6,963 bases of DNA from Phycisphaerae bacterium (GCA_028712345.1 JAQTQF010000096.1:1-6963), one strand, 5' to 3'; positions 1-5,846 are shown, numbered from the stretch's first letter. The notes: a model not told the origin generated them from the sequence alone. Translations and numbers: made by a program.

Positions 1-28
1 TGCCTCACGGCGGGTTATCTGGAATAGT

Positions 29-1567
29 TTACGGTTCGGTTCCTTCGAGCCAGTTTGAGGCCAGAATCGCAAAATCCTCAAAATCAACTTTTTTGTCATG
101 GTTGAGGTCTCCCGCCGATTCAGTTCTCAGATACGGATATGTTTGCTTCTCACCTATACCCCAAATTTCAACAAAATCCCATCCGGCCGAGCTGAATGTC
201 GAAAGCGTTTTCATTTCTGCCGTCGTTTTTCCTTCTCCGCCGGCACTTGATGTTTGGCCGGATGTTTGAATGTCCCAGAAACTGTTAGCAACTTGGCCAT
301 CGTTGCGCCCCATGAGACCGCCGACATATTCATTACCATCAACAGGACCTGCAGAGTAAGATTTATAAACATAGCCCCAACTGCTTATCCCCGAAAGACC
401 GCCTACATAAGAATTTCCTGTAACCGTTACGGAAGCGTAAGAATCGGTAATTACGGGACCAGCAGCAATATATCCTGCCAGGCCGCCAATAAATTTGTTT
501 CCTTTAACTTTTCCTGTAACATAACAGGCTGTGATATCGCTGCGATTTTCTCCTGCCAGACCGCCGACAAAATTATTTCCGGTTATATTCACATCTTCAA
601 TTCCAAGATTGCTGATTTCACCGGCAACATAGCCAAACAGCCCGATACGGTCTTTTGTCGGCATATTTATATCAGCATTGCGGATAATATGGCCTTGACC
701 GTCAAAATAGCCGTAAAAAGGCGCTGTCTGAAAAGAGTTATAAGAGAAACCTACGGGCTTTATTGCGACACCTTCCAAATCCAAATCTTCGGTCATTATA
801 AAATATTTGTCCCACCAATCTCTCGCCGCATACATCAAGTCTGTCCAGTCGGATACCTTGCCGATTTTATACGGGTCTGCCTCTGTTCCTGAACCGCCTG
901 AATACGAAGGAGTCCATAAAATTGCCTGCCCATCTTCAATCTTAAAAGACCAGCACTCATATCCTGTACAGCCTGATGGACAATCGCCCCATTTTTTAAT
1001 AAAAATGTAAAAGGGCATTTCGGCAACAATAGTAGACCCGTCGCCAATCATCCCGTTTCCTTCAACATATCTAACGCCTTCCGGCTGAGCATCGATGTAA
1101 ATTTGTGCAAGCAGTGGAATATTATAAACTTGATTAAAGGTTAATAATAAAAAGGAATAGGAAGAGAAATGAGTTTCAATTTCAATGACGCCGTATAATT
1201 CATTAAGCTCGTCCAATGCGTGATATTGCCCGTTAAGATATTGTGCGGCAGCTTCTTGTGTAAGGCCGACCATAAGCTGGTTAGGAGCGGCTTGCGGCCT
1301 GTAGGTGATATTAGCTACTTCGGGATATGTGCTGCGGATAACTGCCAAATCACTGTAGATTTGTTCGGCAAGCTCCGCGTTAGACCTTAATTGGCCTTCC
1401 AACTCAATGGCAAGCATTTGAGCCTCAGTACACGGATCTATAACTGCCGAAGCGGTGGAAAAACAAATGCAGATAATTACTATCAATTCTGCTATTTTTG
1501 GATATATGCGAAACATCTCTCGAATCCTCTCATTCATTGGGTAGAAAATCCTCAAATTACCTCTCAT
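29..1567 (-). CDS. Secreted GLUG-repeat protein with C-terminal dockerin-like tag
   Basis: This 512-residue protein is probably exported and displayed outside the cytoplasm. A signal peptide is visible: a basic N-region, a hydrophobic core at about 26-37, and an A-S-A site ending at residue 41. Residues 45-180 contain no motif I can name; the stretch around 95-170 resembles the small prodomain-like folds of secreted planctomycetal proteins, which is inference only. Residues 225-480 form a beta-rich GLUG region with five glycine-rich cores (IGLFGYV at 308, VGGLAGE at 334, IGGLAGY at 360, VGGLSGI at 388, VGGLMGR at 415), spaced 26-28 residues apart. Residues 486-509 form one dockerin-like half with a complete EF-hand calcium loop (D487, N489, D491, D495, D498). 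True dockerins carry two such loops; single ones are typical C-terminal tags in Planctomycetota. The ATG at 1567 has AGAGG about 8 nt upstream; a second in-frame Met at residue 11 is possible and would shorten the N-region. The molecular role is unknown; adhesion or surface structure is plausible. Confidence 0.9.
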   Translation of the reverse strand: MRGNLRIFYPMNERIREMFRIYPKIAELIVIICICFSTASAVIDPCTEAQMLAIELEGQLRSNAELAEQIYSDLAVIRSTYPEVANITYRPQAAPNQLMVGLTQEAAAQYLNGQYHALDELNELYGVIEIETHFSSYSFLLLTFNQVYNIPLLAQIYIDAQPEGVRYVEGNGMIGDGSTIVAEMPFYIFIKKWGDCPSGCTGYECWSFKIEDGQAILWTPSYSGGSGTEADPYKIGKVSDWTDLMYAARDWWDKYFIMTEDLDLEGVAIKPVGFSYNSFQTAPFYGYFDGQGHIIRNADINMPTKDRIGLFGYVAGEISNLGIEDVNITGNNFVGGLAGENRSDITACYVTGKVKGNKFIGGLAGYIAAGPVITDSYASVTVTGNSYVGGLSGISSWGYVYKSYSAGPVDGNEYVGGLMGRNDGQVANSFWDIQTSGQTSSAGGEGKTTAEMKTLSTFSSAGWDFVEIWGIGEKQTYPYLRTESAGDLNHDKKVDFEDFAILASNWLEGTEP

Positions 1568-1593
1568 TTTGTTCCTCTCAAATAACAGCTTCC

Positions 1594-1621
1594 ATTATAG
1601 ATATTTCCTGCTGAAAATCAA
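1594..1621 (-). promoter_or_regulatory. Sigma70-like promoter of the GLUG protein gene
   Basis: Read on the minus strand, TTGATT (1621-1616) and a perfect TATAAT (1599-1594) are separated by 16 bp. The predicted start point near 1587 leaves a leader of about 20 nt that contains the AGAGG ribosome-binding site of the gene starting at 1567. The spacing and position fit well; no transcript evidence is available. Confidence 0.7.
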
Positions 1622-1720
1622 GAGAAACTCGACCGATTGTTGCCAAACAACAATGTAAATTCGTGCTTGCCCTCCGTAGCTGTTAGTTTTTAACCTTTGA
1701 ATTTTGGTTATTCGAATTTG

Positions 1721-1777
1721 TTTAGGATTTAGAAATTAGAATTTAGGTTTTTTTATCCCTCTACCCTAAACCCTACC
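1721..1777. repeat. Degenerate heptamer tract (TTTAGGN, then CCCTANN)
   Basis: From 1721 to 1748 four consecutive 7-bp units follow the pattern TTTAGRN (one starts with A). After a T-run, 1757-1777 holds three 7-bp units of CCCTNNN form, including CCCTAAA at 1764. The two halves are roughly inverted versions of each other (TTTAGGN against CCCTAAA). It does not code and lies between the GLUG promoter and the PIN-TRAM gene. The same period of 7 recurs at 2081, 5995 and 6766. Confidence 0.7.
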
Positions 1778-1799
1778 CCTATATCTGAATAAGCAAAAA

Positions 1800-1820
1800 C
1801 GCGCAAGTTACGATTGCGCG
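1800..1820. repeat. Short perfect inverted repeat (hairpin)
   Basis: CGCGCAA (1800-1806) and TTGCGCG (1814-1820) are perfect inverted repeats around a 7-nt loop. No T-run follows on either strand, so it is not a standard intrinsic terminator. It directly abuts the phased A-tract segment. Confidence 0.5.
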
Positions 1821-1863
1821 AAATCAGCAAAAATCACCAAAAACCGTCAAAAATCCGCAAAAA
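1821..1863. repeat. Phased A-tract decamer repeat (predicted bent DNA)
   Basis: Four A5 tracts begin at 1829, 1839, 1849 and 1859, exactly 10 bp apart, each separated by a 5-nt C/T/G-rich segment. A weaker A3 at 1821-1823 precedes them. A-tracts repeated in phase with the helical turn are the classic signature of intrinsically curved DNA. No gene covers this stretch. Confidence 0.6.
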
Positions 1864-1884
1864 CTCCCCGATTTCCTTTATTTT

Positions 1885-1913
1885 CCGCGTAATCCGTGTA
1901 ATCCGCGGTTAAT
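1885..1913. repeat. Nonamer tandem repeat (CCGYGTAAT)
   Basis: CCGCGTAAT (1885) is followed directly by CCGTGTAAT (1894) and then by a diverged third unit beginning CCGCGG (1903). It resembles the CCGTGTAATCC-type dispersed intergenic repeats that I recall from planctomycetal and related metagenomic genomes; that comparison is from memory. Confidence 0.5.
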
Positions 1914-1968
1914 TCGCCCCTATTTTTAGCTGTTTTTTGGAAAAAATGTGCTTTTGTCAAAGAAATCT

Positions 1969-1993
1969 GCGCTTTTTTGCGAAAAAATCGCGC
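1969..1993. repeat. Hairpin containing an operator-like TTTTTCGC word
   Basis: GCGC (1969-1972) plus T6 pairs with A6 (1982-1987) plus GCGC (1990-1993), with a GCG loop and a 2-nt bulge, giving a 10-bp stem. Its minus-strand reading contains TTTTTCGCAAAAAAGCG, nearly the same as the operator-like site at 4606-4620 (TTTTTCGCAAAAGCG), with two extra A. Whether it is a repressor site or only a hairpin cannot be told here. Confidence 0.4.
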
Positions 1994-2023
1994 ATAACTC
2001 CTGTATTTGCGTTGTCTGCTAAT

Positions 2024-2104
2024 ATGAAAATAAAGGACTTACGGGTGGGGGAAATCATCGGCCTTACTGATTTGTCATTCTGCCTACCGCCTACTGCCTA
2101 TTGA
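2024..2104 (+). pseudogene. Short ORF or N-terminal gene remnant (26 aa)
   Basis: ATG at 2024 opens a 26-codon frame ending in TGA at 2102-2104. The first 16 residues (MKIKDLRVGEIIGLTD) read like the start of a genuine protein, whereas the rest runs into the heptamer tract at 2081 and loses protein character. No Shine-Dalgarno sequence precedes it. The simplest view is a gene start truncated by the repeat, or a chance frame. No family is assigned. Confidence 0.2.
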
Positions 2105-2110
2105 CTACTG
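2081..2110. repeat. Heptamer tandem repeat (TGCCTAC type)
   Basis: Four 7-bp units run from 2081 to 2108 with consensus YGCCTAC (TGCCTAC, CGCCTAC, then TGCCTAT and TGACTAC), followed by a partial TG. This is the second period-7 tract. The stretch from 2111 to 2374 that follows is T-rich and holds no convincing gene or terminator. Confidence 0.65.
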
Positions 2111-2374
2111 ATTTAGACATTTCTAAGTTTGAGAGTTCTGCCGAGTCTGCGTCTTCTGCTGAGGATATTTCTTCCTTTTTGGGTTCTCATTCTCACCAAA
2201 AAGCCGCTTTTTCGTTTCTTTTTAATCTTGCTTATACGATGATTTTTCATTTTCGCTCCGGATAGCCCGACTTAATTACTGTTTTTTCGAGCGAGTATTC
2301 TGCCCTAACAGCCGTCGAATTTCAACAAAAATCTGTTTTTTTTTAAAAACCAGGCAGAATCCGAGTCCTGAATT

Positions 2375-3532
2375 CTACTGAGCATTACTGTTATATGGTC
2401 TCTTCTGCCTGGAATACCGGTTTTTGCCGTTATTACTGTTTGAAGAATTATTGCTCTGTTCAGACTGATTATTATTTGGTTCCCGAATGGATTTTTCAAA
2501 TTTGCCGAAAATCATTCGTCCCGCCGAGGTTTGCAGTGCGCTTGTAACGGTAATCTGGATTTTTTCCCCGATTTTGTTTCTGCCTTCCTCGACAACAACC
2601 ATCGTGCCGTCGTCGAGATAGCCGATTCCCTGCTGCGATTCTTCGCCCTGTTTTATAATCCTGACAACCATCGGTTCGCCCGGCAGAACAACGGTCTTGA
2701 GCGAATTGGCTAAATCGTTGATGTTTATAACATCAACTTCTCTTACCTGTGCAACTTTGCTCAGGTTGTAATCGTTGGTCATTAGTTTGCCGTCACAGCT
2801 TTTTGTAAAAGCTACGAGCTTCTGGTCAACAGGAGCCCGTTCATCAAGTCCCGGCGGGGGAGTGTCGTCAACTTTTACCTCAATACTCTTTATATCCTGA
2901 AGTTTGTGGAGAATATCAAGGCCGCGGCGTCCGCGAACTCTTTTGAGCTTATCGGCTGAGTCGGCAATTAACTGCAATTCGTTCAAAACAAATCGAGGAA
3001 CGACAAGCGGTGCATCGAAAAGTTTGCTTTGACAAATATCAGCTATTCTGCCGTCAATAATAACAGATGTATCAAGTATGAGAGGCCTGATGCCCTTTGA
3101 CTGGCGGGCAAATTCGACATAAGGGATAATGAAACGAACATCGTCCTTTGTCTGCATAACAAAACTTATTACAAGATAACAAATGCAAATGCCTGCCACC
3201 CATTTTGTAAGCTGCATACTGTTGCCCGTCAGGCCGAGCCGGAAAATATCATTGACCATATCGAGCACCATAGACAGCGCCCAACTGAAAAATATGCCGA
3301 CGATGAGACCGAAGAATACTCCCGCCAGGGCCTTTAAAGAACTTTTGGGCAAAAGCCAATCGACCGATAATACAAGCAGAGCAAGAGTTAAGCCCCCGAT
3401 AAAGGTTACCCATATATAGCCCTGCGACATATTCTCCGTTTTGTCAGGGTTGGCCATCTCGGTAGTCAGGCTTACAAAAAGAGCAGCGGCTATAATGACA
3501 ACGAAAATGAAGCGGATGAAATACAATAACAT
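2375..3532 (-). CDS. Membrane-anchored PIN-TRAM domain protein, YacL-like
   Basis: This 385-residue protein has the architecture of Bacillus YacL and its relatives: an N-terminal membrane unit, a PIN nuclease-like domain, then a TRAM domain. Hydrophobic segments lie at about 1-21, 41-60, 68-90 and 109-127. The PIN domain begins at LILDTSVIIDGR (151-162), and its acidic residues are visible as D154, E185, D236 and D254, so the metal site looks intact. The TRAM-like beta domain (about 282-345, with GIGYLDDGTMVVVEEG) is a likely RNA-binding module. Residues 350-385 form an Asn/Ser/Gln-rich tail that ends basic. The family is expected to be a membrane-bound ribonuclease or RNA-binding factor; its substrate is not known. 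The ATG at 3532 has GGAG 8 nt upstream (3541-3544). The gene lies 76 bp downstream of the S24 repressor on the same strand, so co-transcription is possible, although a TATAAT at 3566-3561 could give it its own start. Confidence 0.93.
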   Translation of the reverse strand: MLLYFIRFIFVVIIAAALFVSLTTEMANPDKTENMSQGYIWVTFIGGLTLALLVLSVDWLLPKSSLKALAGVFFGLIVGIFFSWALSMVLDMVNDIFRLGLTGNSMQLTKWVAGICICYLVISFVMQTKDDVRFIIPYVEFARQSKGIRPLILDTSVIIDGRIADICQSKLFDAPLVVPRFVLNELQLIADSADKLKRVRGRRGLDILHKLQDIKSIEVKVDDTPPPGLDERAPVDQKLVAFTKSCDGKLMTNDYNLSKVAQVREVDVININDLANSLKTVVLPGEPMVVRIIKQGEESQQGIGYLDDGTMVVVEEGRNKIGEKIQITVTSALQTSAGRMIFGKFEKSIREPNNNQSEQSNNSSNSNNGKNRYSRQKRPYNSNAQ

Positions 3533-3560
3533 ATATATTACTCCAAAAAAAAATATGAAA

Positions 3561-3566
3561 ATTATA
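3561..3566 (-). promoter_or_regulatory. Possible -10 box upstream of the PIN-TRAM gene
   Basis: A perfect TATAAT on the minus strand lies about 28 nt before the ATG at 3532. No good -35 hexamer occurs at 16-18 bp, and the region is very AT-rich, so this could be chance. If real, it would let the PIN-TRAM gene be expressed independently of the repressor. Confidence 0.25.
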
Positions 3567-3608
3567 AGGTTATAAAATCAATATAGTTACAATATCGGCC
3601 AATTCTGC

Positions 3609-4598
3609 TTATGAGTCTATATTTTTGAGCTTTATATGGCATAAAACGGCAAGGGACCATAAGATATCATCGGATTTGATGACTTTGGGCGGATATTTTT
3701 CATTTATAGGTACAAGATGTATATTGTCTGAATCCTGCCTAAAAAGCTTGCAGGTTACCCCGATTGCTCCGGTAATTTGTACAACCGCCGGCTGGCCCTG
3801 TACCGCTCCTACAGACGGACTTAAAATCACAATATCGCCATCGCTGATTCGCGGCGCCATACTGTCGCCGTCTATCTGCAGGGCAAAGCAGTCAGGATAT
3901 GCACGCAAAACGGCAGGGCAGTCGATGAATTGGAAGATGTCATCAGAGCCGTCGCCAGCGGCCTGAATCAGGCTTACCGGCTCATTATCAATCGCCGAGA
4001 CAATAGGCTTTGACGGCAAATCAGGCGAAATCCGAACAGAATGTTTTTTCAATATAGGGCTGTGTAGATGTCTGGCGGCAAGGGCGGAAAGCCGGGTTTC
4101 GGTAATAGCAGGGTCGGTCAAACTGGTCTGGCTCCACATACCCGGCGTTCCTGCGGCGGTTCTGCCAAGGACGGGTATCCTGCCGTTTACATTGGCATTT
4201 TCGGCTTGCCTGTCTGCAAAAGACAATTCGGCTTCAATGGCATTCTGCTGGGCTATAAGCTCTATGAAGGCATTTACGGCTTGTAAGGAAGCCGGATTTT
4301 CGGAAGCGGCTTTTTTGATTTTTTCAAGGATATCGCCGAATACGCCCTCATATGGCGAATGTGCTGGCTGATTCTGATCATCTTCGCCTGTCAGGAGCCA
4401 GTAAATTCCTACATCGCAAAGTTCACAGATTTTTAAGAGAATTTCGATGGGCGGTATTCTGTCCTGCTCATAATAGAAGTATGTAGAAGGACTTATGCCA
4501 AGTTTAGCGGCAAATTCACTCCGGCCCCGCCCGCCATAATGCTTTTTTCTAAGCTCAATAATTCGTTCTGTCAGTGCTTTTTCGCTAAAATTACTCAT
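3609..4598 (-). CDS. LexA/CI-type repressor: XRE helix-turn-helix plus S24 peptidase
   Basis: This 329-residue protein is a cytoplasmic DNA-binding repressor of the self-cleaving type. An XRE-like helix-turn-helix occupies about 10-70 (EFAAKLGISPSTYFYYEQ is the recognition part). A helical linker spans about 85-135. IPVLGRTAAGTP (141-152) matches the LexA cleavage region, with scissile bond A149-G150. The S24 domain has the nucleophile S246 in GDSMAP and the general base K284 in VTCK, 38 residues apart as in LexA. RecA-stimulated autocleavage is therefore expected from the family. Oddly, the cleavage site is 97 residues before the catalytic Ser, against about 35 in LexA. The ATG at 4598 has no Shine-Dalgarno sequence, and an operator-like site lies 8-22 nt upstream, which suggests autoregulation. 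It is transcribed divergently from the small gene at 4721 and is followed by the PIN-TRAM gene. It could be a prophage-type repressor or a chromosomal stress regulator; it is too long for classical LexA. Confidence 0.9.
   Translation of the reverse strand: MSNFSEKALTERIIELRKKHYGGRGRSEFAAKLGISPSTYFYYEQDRIPPIEILLKICELCDVGIYWLLTGEDDQNQPAHSPYEGVFGDILEKIKKAASENPASLQAVNAFIELIAQQNAIEAELSFADRQAENANVNGRIPVLGRTAAGTPGMWSQTSLTDPAITETRLSALAARHLHSPILKKHSVRISPDLPSKPIVSAIDNEPVSLIQAAGDGSDDIFQFIDCPAVLRAYPDCFALQIDGDSMAPRISDGDIVILSPSVGAVQGQPAVVQITGAIGVTCKLFRQDSDNIHLVPINEKYPPKVIKSDDILWSLAVLCHIKLKNIDS
4578..4585 (+). promoter_or_regulatory. Operator-like word TTTTTCGC, copy 1
   Basis: TTTTTCGC occurs here inside codons 5-7 of the repressor gene. 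It lacks the GCG half that follows copies 2 and 3 and may be fortuitous, since it also encodes Ser-Glu-Lys. Confidence 0.25.
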
Positions 4599-4605
4599 AA
4601 AATTA

Positions 4606-4620
4606 CGCTTTTGCGAAAAA
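4606..4620 (-). promoter_or_regulatory. Operator-like site, copy 2 (TTTTTCGCAAAAGCG)
   Basis: On the minus strand this reads TTTTTCGCAAAAGCG, with a CGC-N4-GCG dyad. It lies just upstream of the repressor start codon and just upstream of the TTGACA box at 4626, so a bound repressor could affect both divergent genes. It shares the pattern of copy 3. Confidence 0.5.
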
Positions 4621-4625
4621 TATAT

Positions 4626-4653
4626 TTGACAAATTCATATTTACGAATATTAT
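4626..4653 (+). promoter_or_regulatory. Sigma70-like promoter of the small divergent gene
   Basis: A perfect TTGACA (4626-4631) is followed after 16 bp by TATTAT (4648-4653). The predicted start near 4660 falls at the edge of operator-like copy 3 (4663-4678), the classic arrangement for repression. The leader to the ATG at 4721 would be about 60 nt. Confidence 0.65.
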
Positions 4654-4662
4654 TACCTTCTG

Positions 4663-4678
4663 TTTTTCGCAATTAGCG
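4663..4678 (+). promoter_or_regulatory. Operator-like site, copy 3 (TTTTTCGCAATTAGCG)
   Basis: TTTTTCGCAATTAGCG carries the same TTTTTCGC core and trailing GCG as copy 2 in the opposite orientation, with a spacer one base longer (CGC-N5-GCG). It sits at the predicted transcription start of the small gene, where a bound repressor would block transcription. Confidence 0.5.
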
Positions 4679-4720
4679 GATAATACCACATTTTAATTTT
4701 AAGTCAATGGAGTGGCATAA

Positions 4721-4924
4721 ATGGCTGAAAAGAATGAAAATTGTTCAGGGCCGGACAACGGCCTCGATAAACCAAATGCGCCCAATACGGACAGGCCAGG
4801 GGCGTCAAAGGGCAGTTTCAATAGAAAGGAGAAACTGCTCGAATTTACGGGCCAGCTTTCATCGCTCGGCGCTTTGCAGCAGGCGATTTTAAGAAATCTC
4901 CAGAAAGAAATTGAGAAAGTTTAA
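4721..4924 (+). CDS. Small helical protein divergent from the S24 repressor
   Basis: I do not recognise this 67-residue protein. Residues 1-33 are polar and rich in Asn, Pro, Asp and Gly, probably disordered. Residues 34-67 look like a charged amphipathic helical region (KEKLLEFTGQLSSLGALQQ, then a Lys/Glu-rich end). It has no membrane segment, and the single Cys (C8) argues against a zinc site. The ATG at 4721 has GGAG 8 nt upstream (4709-4712), which favours it over the overlapping frame starting at 4707. A strong promoter and an operator-like site lie directly upstream, and the repressor is divergent, so this gene is the most likely regulatory target. By analogy with phage and SOS modules it could be an antirepressor, a checkpoint-type peptide or a Cro-like partner, but nothing in the sequence decides between them. 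Confidence 0.65.
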   Translation: MAEKNENCSGPDNGLDKPNAPNTDRPGASKGSFNRKEKLLEFTGQLSSLGALQQAILRNLQKEIEKV

Positions 4925-5003
4925 TGACTATCACAAACCGTCTCCCTGAGAGCATTTGCTTTGCTTAGGATAACTGCCGCGAAGGGTCCCGGCGGAGAGA
5001 AAA

Positions 5004-5042
5004 GGAGATTTTTCGTCCGCCTGCGACAAACTCAGAATGACG
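5004..5042 (+). repeat. Decayed dispersed repeat (GGAGATT...AGAATGACG)
   Basis: The segment starts GGAGATTTTTCG and ends AGAATGACG. It resembles the dispersed GATTGCTTCG...CGCAATGAC element common in intergenic DNA of many environmental genomes (recalled, not searched). Related fragments are at 6369-6388 and 6426-6456. The rest of 4925-5091 shows no gene. Confidence 0.4.
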
Positions 5043-5091
5043 GTGTTTGTTTCGAGGTAATTAGTTAAAAGTATATTCTCTCCATTTTTTT

Positions 5092-5146
5092 TGGGGTTTT
5101 TTGCTATGCCGAGTGCGGAATAAGGGTATTTTTAGAAAAAACCCCA
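5092..5146. repeat. 11-bp inverted repeat TGGGGTTTTTT / AAAAAACCCCA
   Basis: TGGGGTTTTTT (5092-5102) and AAAAAACCCCA (5136-5146) are perfect inverted repeats around 33 bp. A T-rich stretch follows on the plus strand (5147-5159), so it might act as a long-loop terminator for the gene at 4721-4924, although the loop is large for that. A small palindromic mobile element is the alternative. Confidence 0.4.
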
Positions 5147-5468
5147 TTTTATTGTTTTTGGAACGGCCGCAGTTAAGATAGGCTGGTTAAAAGACGATAC
5201 GACAGATAGCGTATTGAACTGTCCTTGTGACGAAAAGCGAGTTTATGAGTTTTTTGAAAAAAATCAAAATATGGGGACTGAGCAAAAAGCACACCAATTC
5301 AGCGCTATCCGACCTTTATGGACAGATCGCCTGGTATCCGAATAATAGAGATGCCCAATCGAGGCCGAAAAGCTCACCGCCGATGCAGGCGCCTCCTCTA
5401 ATGGTTCGCAAAGCCGCTTGGAGAAAGTAACACACTCTCCCGATAAACTTAGAGATATTGGGGATTGA
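5136..5468 (+). pseudogene. Degraded coding region, reading frame broken by TAA-TAG
   Basis: One frame is open from 5136 to 5342 and again from 5349 to 5465, interrupted only by adjacent TAA and TAG codons at 5343-5348, and ends in TGA at 5466. Both parts read like protein: the first includes DEKRVYEFFEKNQN, the second IEAEKLTADAGASSNGSQSR. No good start codon or Shine-Dalgarno sequence is present. A second frame is also open at 5227-5430 (67 codons, GTG start, internal ATG at 5245, containing MSFLKKIKIWGLSKKH and ALSDLYGQIAWYPNNRDAQ), and its middle resembles a TPR-like helix pair. The most economical reading is a decayed gene with a frameshift near 5340-5360: frame two first, then the second part of frame one. 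I cannot name a family, and chance open frames are possible. Confidence 0.3.
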
Positions 5469-5542
5469 AAACCTCACGCCCAGCGAGTATGGGACGCAAA
5501 ATCACCTCAAAAACCAGTAATTGCTATGCAATGCTCAAAAAA

Positions 5543-5707
5543 TCAGGAATTCTTCTTTTTTGAGTAGCAATCCCTGCAGAAAACCGGCCGGCCTTCTTTT
5601 GGCTGGAATGGAACTTCGCATTCCTGTCCGCATTCTGCGCATGTAGCCTTGTGCATTTCCCGTGGTCCAAAGTCTCTGCGTGGGCCGCCTCTGTTAAAAT
5701 CTCTCAC
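5543..5707 (-). CDS. Small CxxC-x17-CxxC zinc-ribbon protein
   Basis: This 54-residue protein has a basic, Gly/Arg-rich N-terminal tail (MRDFNRGGPRRDFGPR) followed by a compact zinc ribbon: CAEC at 23-26 and CRDC at 44-47, with exactly 17 residues between the pairs, plus an extra Cys at 30. The core (VPFQP, then GRPVFC) and the closing YSKKK match the small CxxC-x17-CxxC proteins found in many environmental bacteria. Four cysteines should bind one zinc ion; the basic tail suggests nucleic-acid or ribosome association, which is inference. The start is GTG at 5707, supported by GGAG 8 nt upstream (5716-5719). Codons before it are open but lack a better start. It appears to be monocistronic, with unrelated repeat DNA on both sides and no clear terminator. 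Confidence 0.8.
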   Translation of the reverse strand: MRDFNRGGPRRDFGPREMHKATCAECGQECEVPFQPKEGRPVFCRDCYSKKKNS

Positions 5708-5846
5708 TTGTCTTTCTCCAAAACGAAAAAAAGGTTTGAATGGTCAGTACAATTCGGGAATCATAACCATCGGCCTTATTATTAGCAAGCAATAATTTGG
5801 AATTTTATGGGGGATTGAAAACATATTCTTTAGCCACGGAGCTCAC

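Noticed and set aside
254..892. 212-codon plus-strand frame inside the GLUG gene.
   Set aside because: It is antisense to a well-supported secreted protein and its composition follows from the Gly/Asn repeats read in reverse.
1757..1777. Telomere-like CCCTAAA unit, and TTTTGGGG-like sequence near 5087-5102.
   Set aside because: Only one exact unit in a degenerate bacterial heptamer tract and one TG-rich arm; the coding content is clearly bacterial, so no telomere function is claimed.
2101..2265. 54-codon plus-strand frame starting TTG at 2101, rich in Ser.
   Set aside because: It begins inside a heptamer repeat, has no ribosome-binding site, and has a strong TCT bias typical of T-rich non-coding DNA.
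2297..2412. Inverted words ATTCTGCC/GGCAGAAT (2297, 2353) and CCAGGCAGA/TCTGCCTGG (2350, 2404) around the end of the PIN-TRAM gene.
   Set aside because: Loops of 45-48 nt and no T-run in the right position make a terminator unlikely; probably fortuitous.
4707..4892. 61-codon plus-strand frame starting at 4707.
   Set aside because: It overlaps the better frame at 4721, whose ATG has a correctly spaced GGAG; the 4707 ATG overlaps that site and has none of its own.
5460..5822. Perfect 13-bp direct repeat GGGGATTGAAAAC (5460-5472 and 5810-5822) flanking the zinc-ribbon gene, with an ending like CRISPR repeats.
   Set aside because: Only two copies 350 bp apart, no regular spacers, no further repeat extension, and one 13-bp match is not unlikely by chance in 7 kb. 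Not a CRISPR array.
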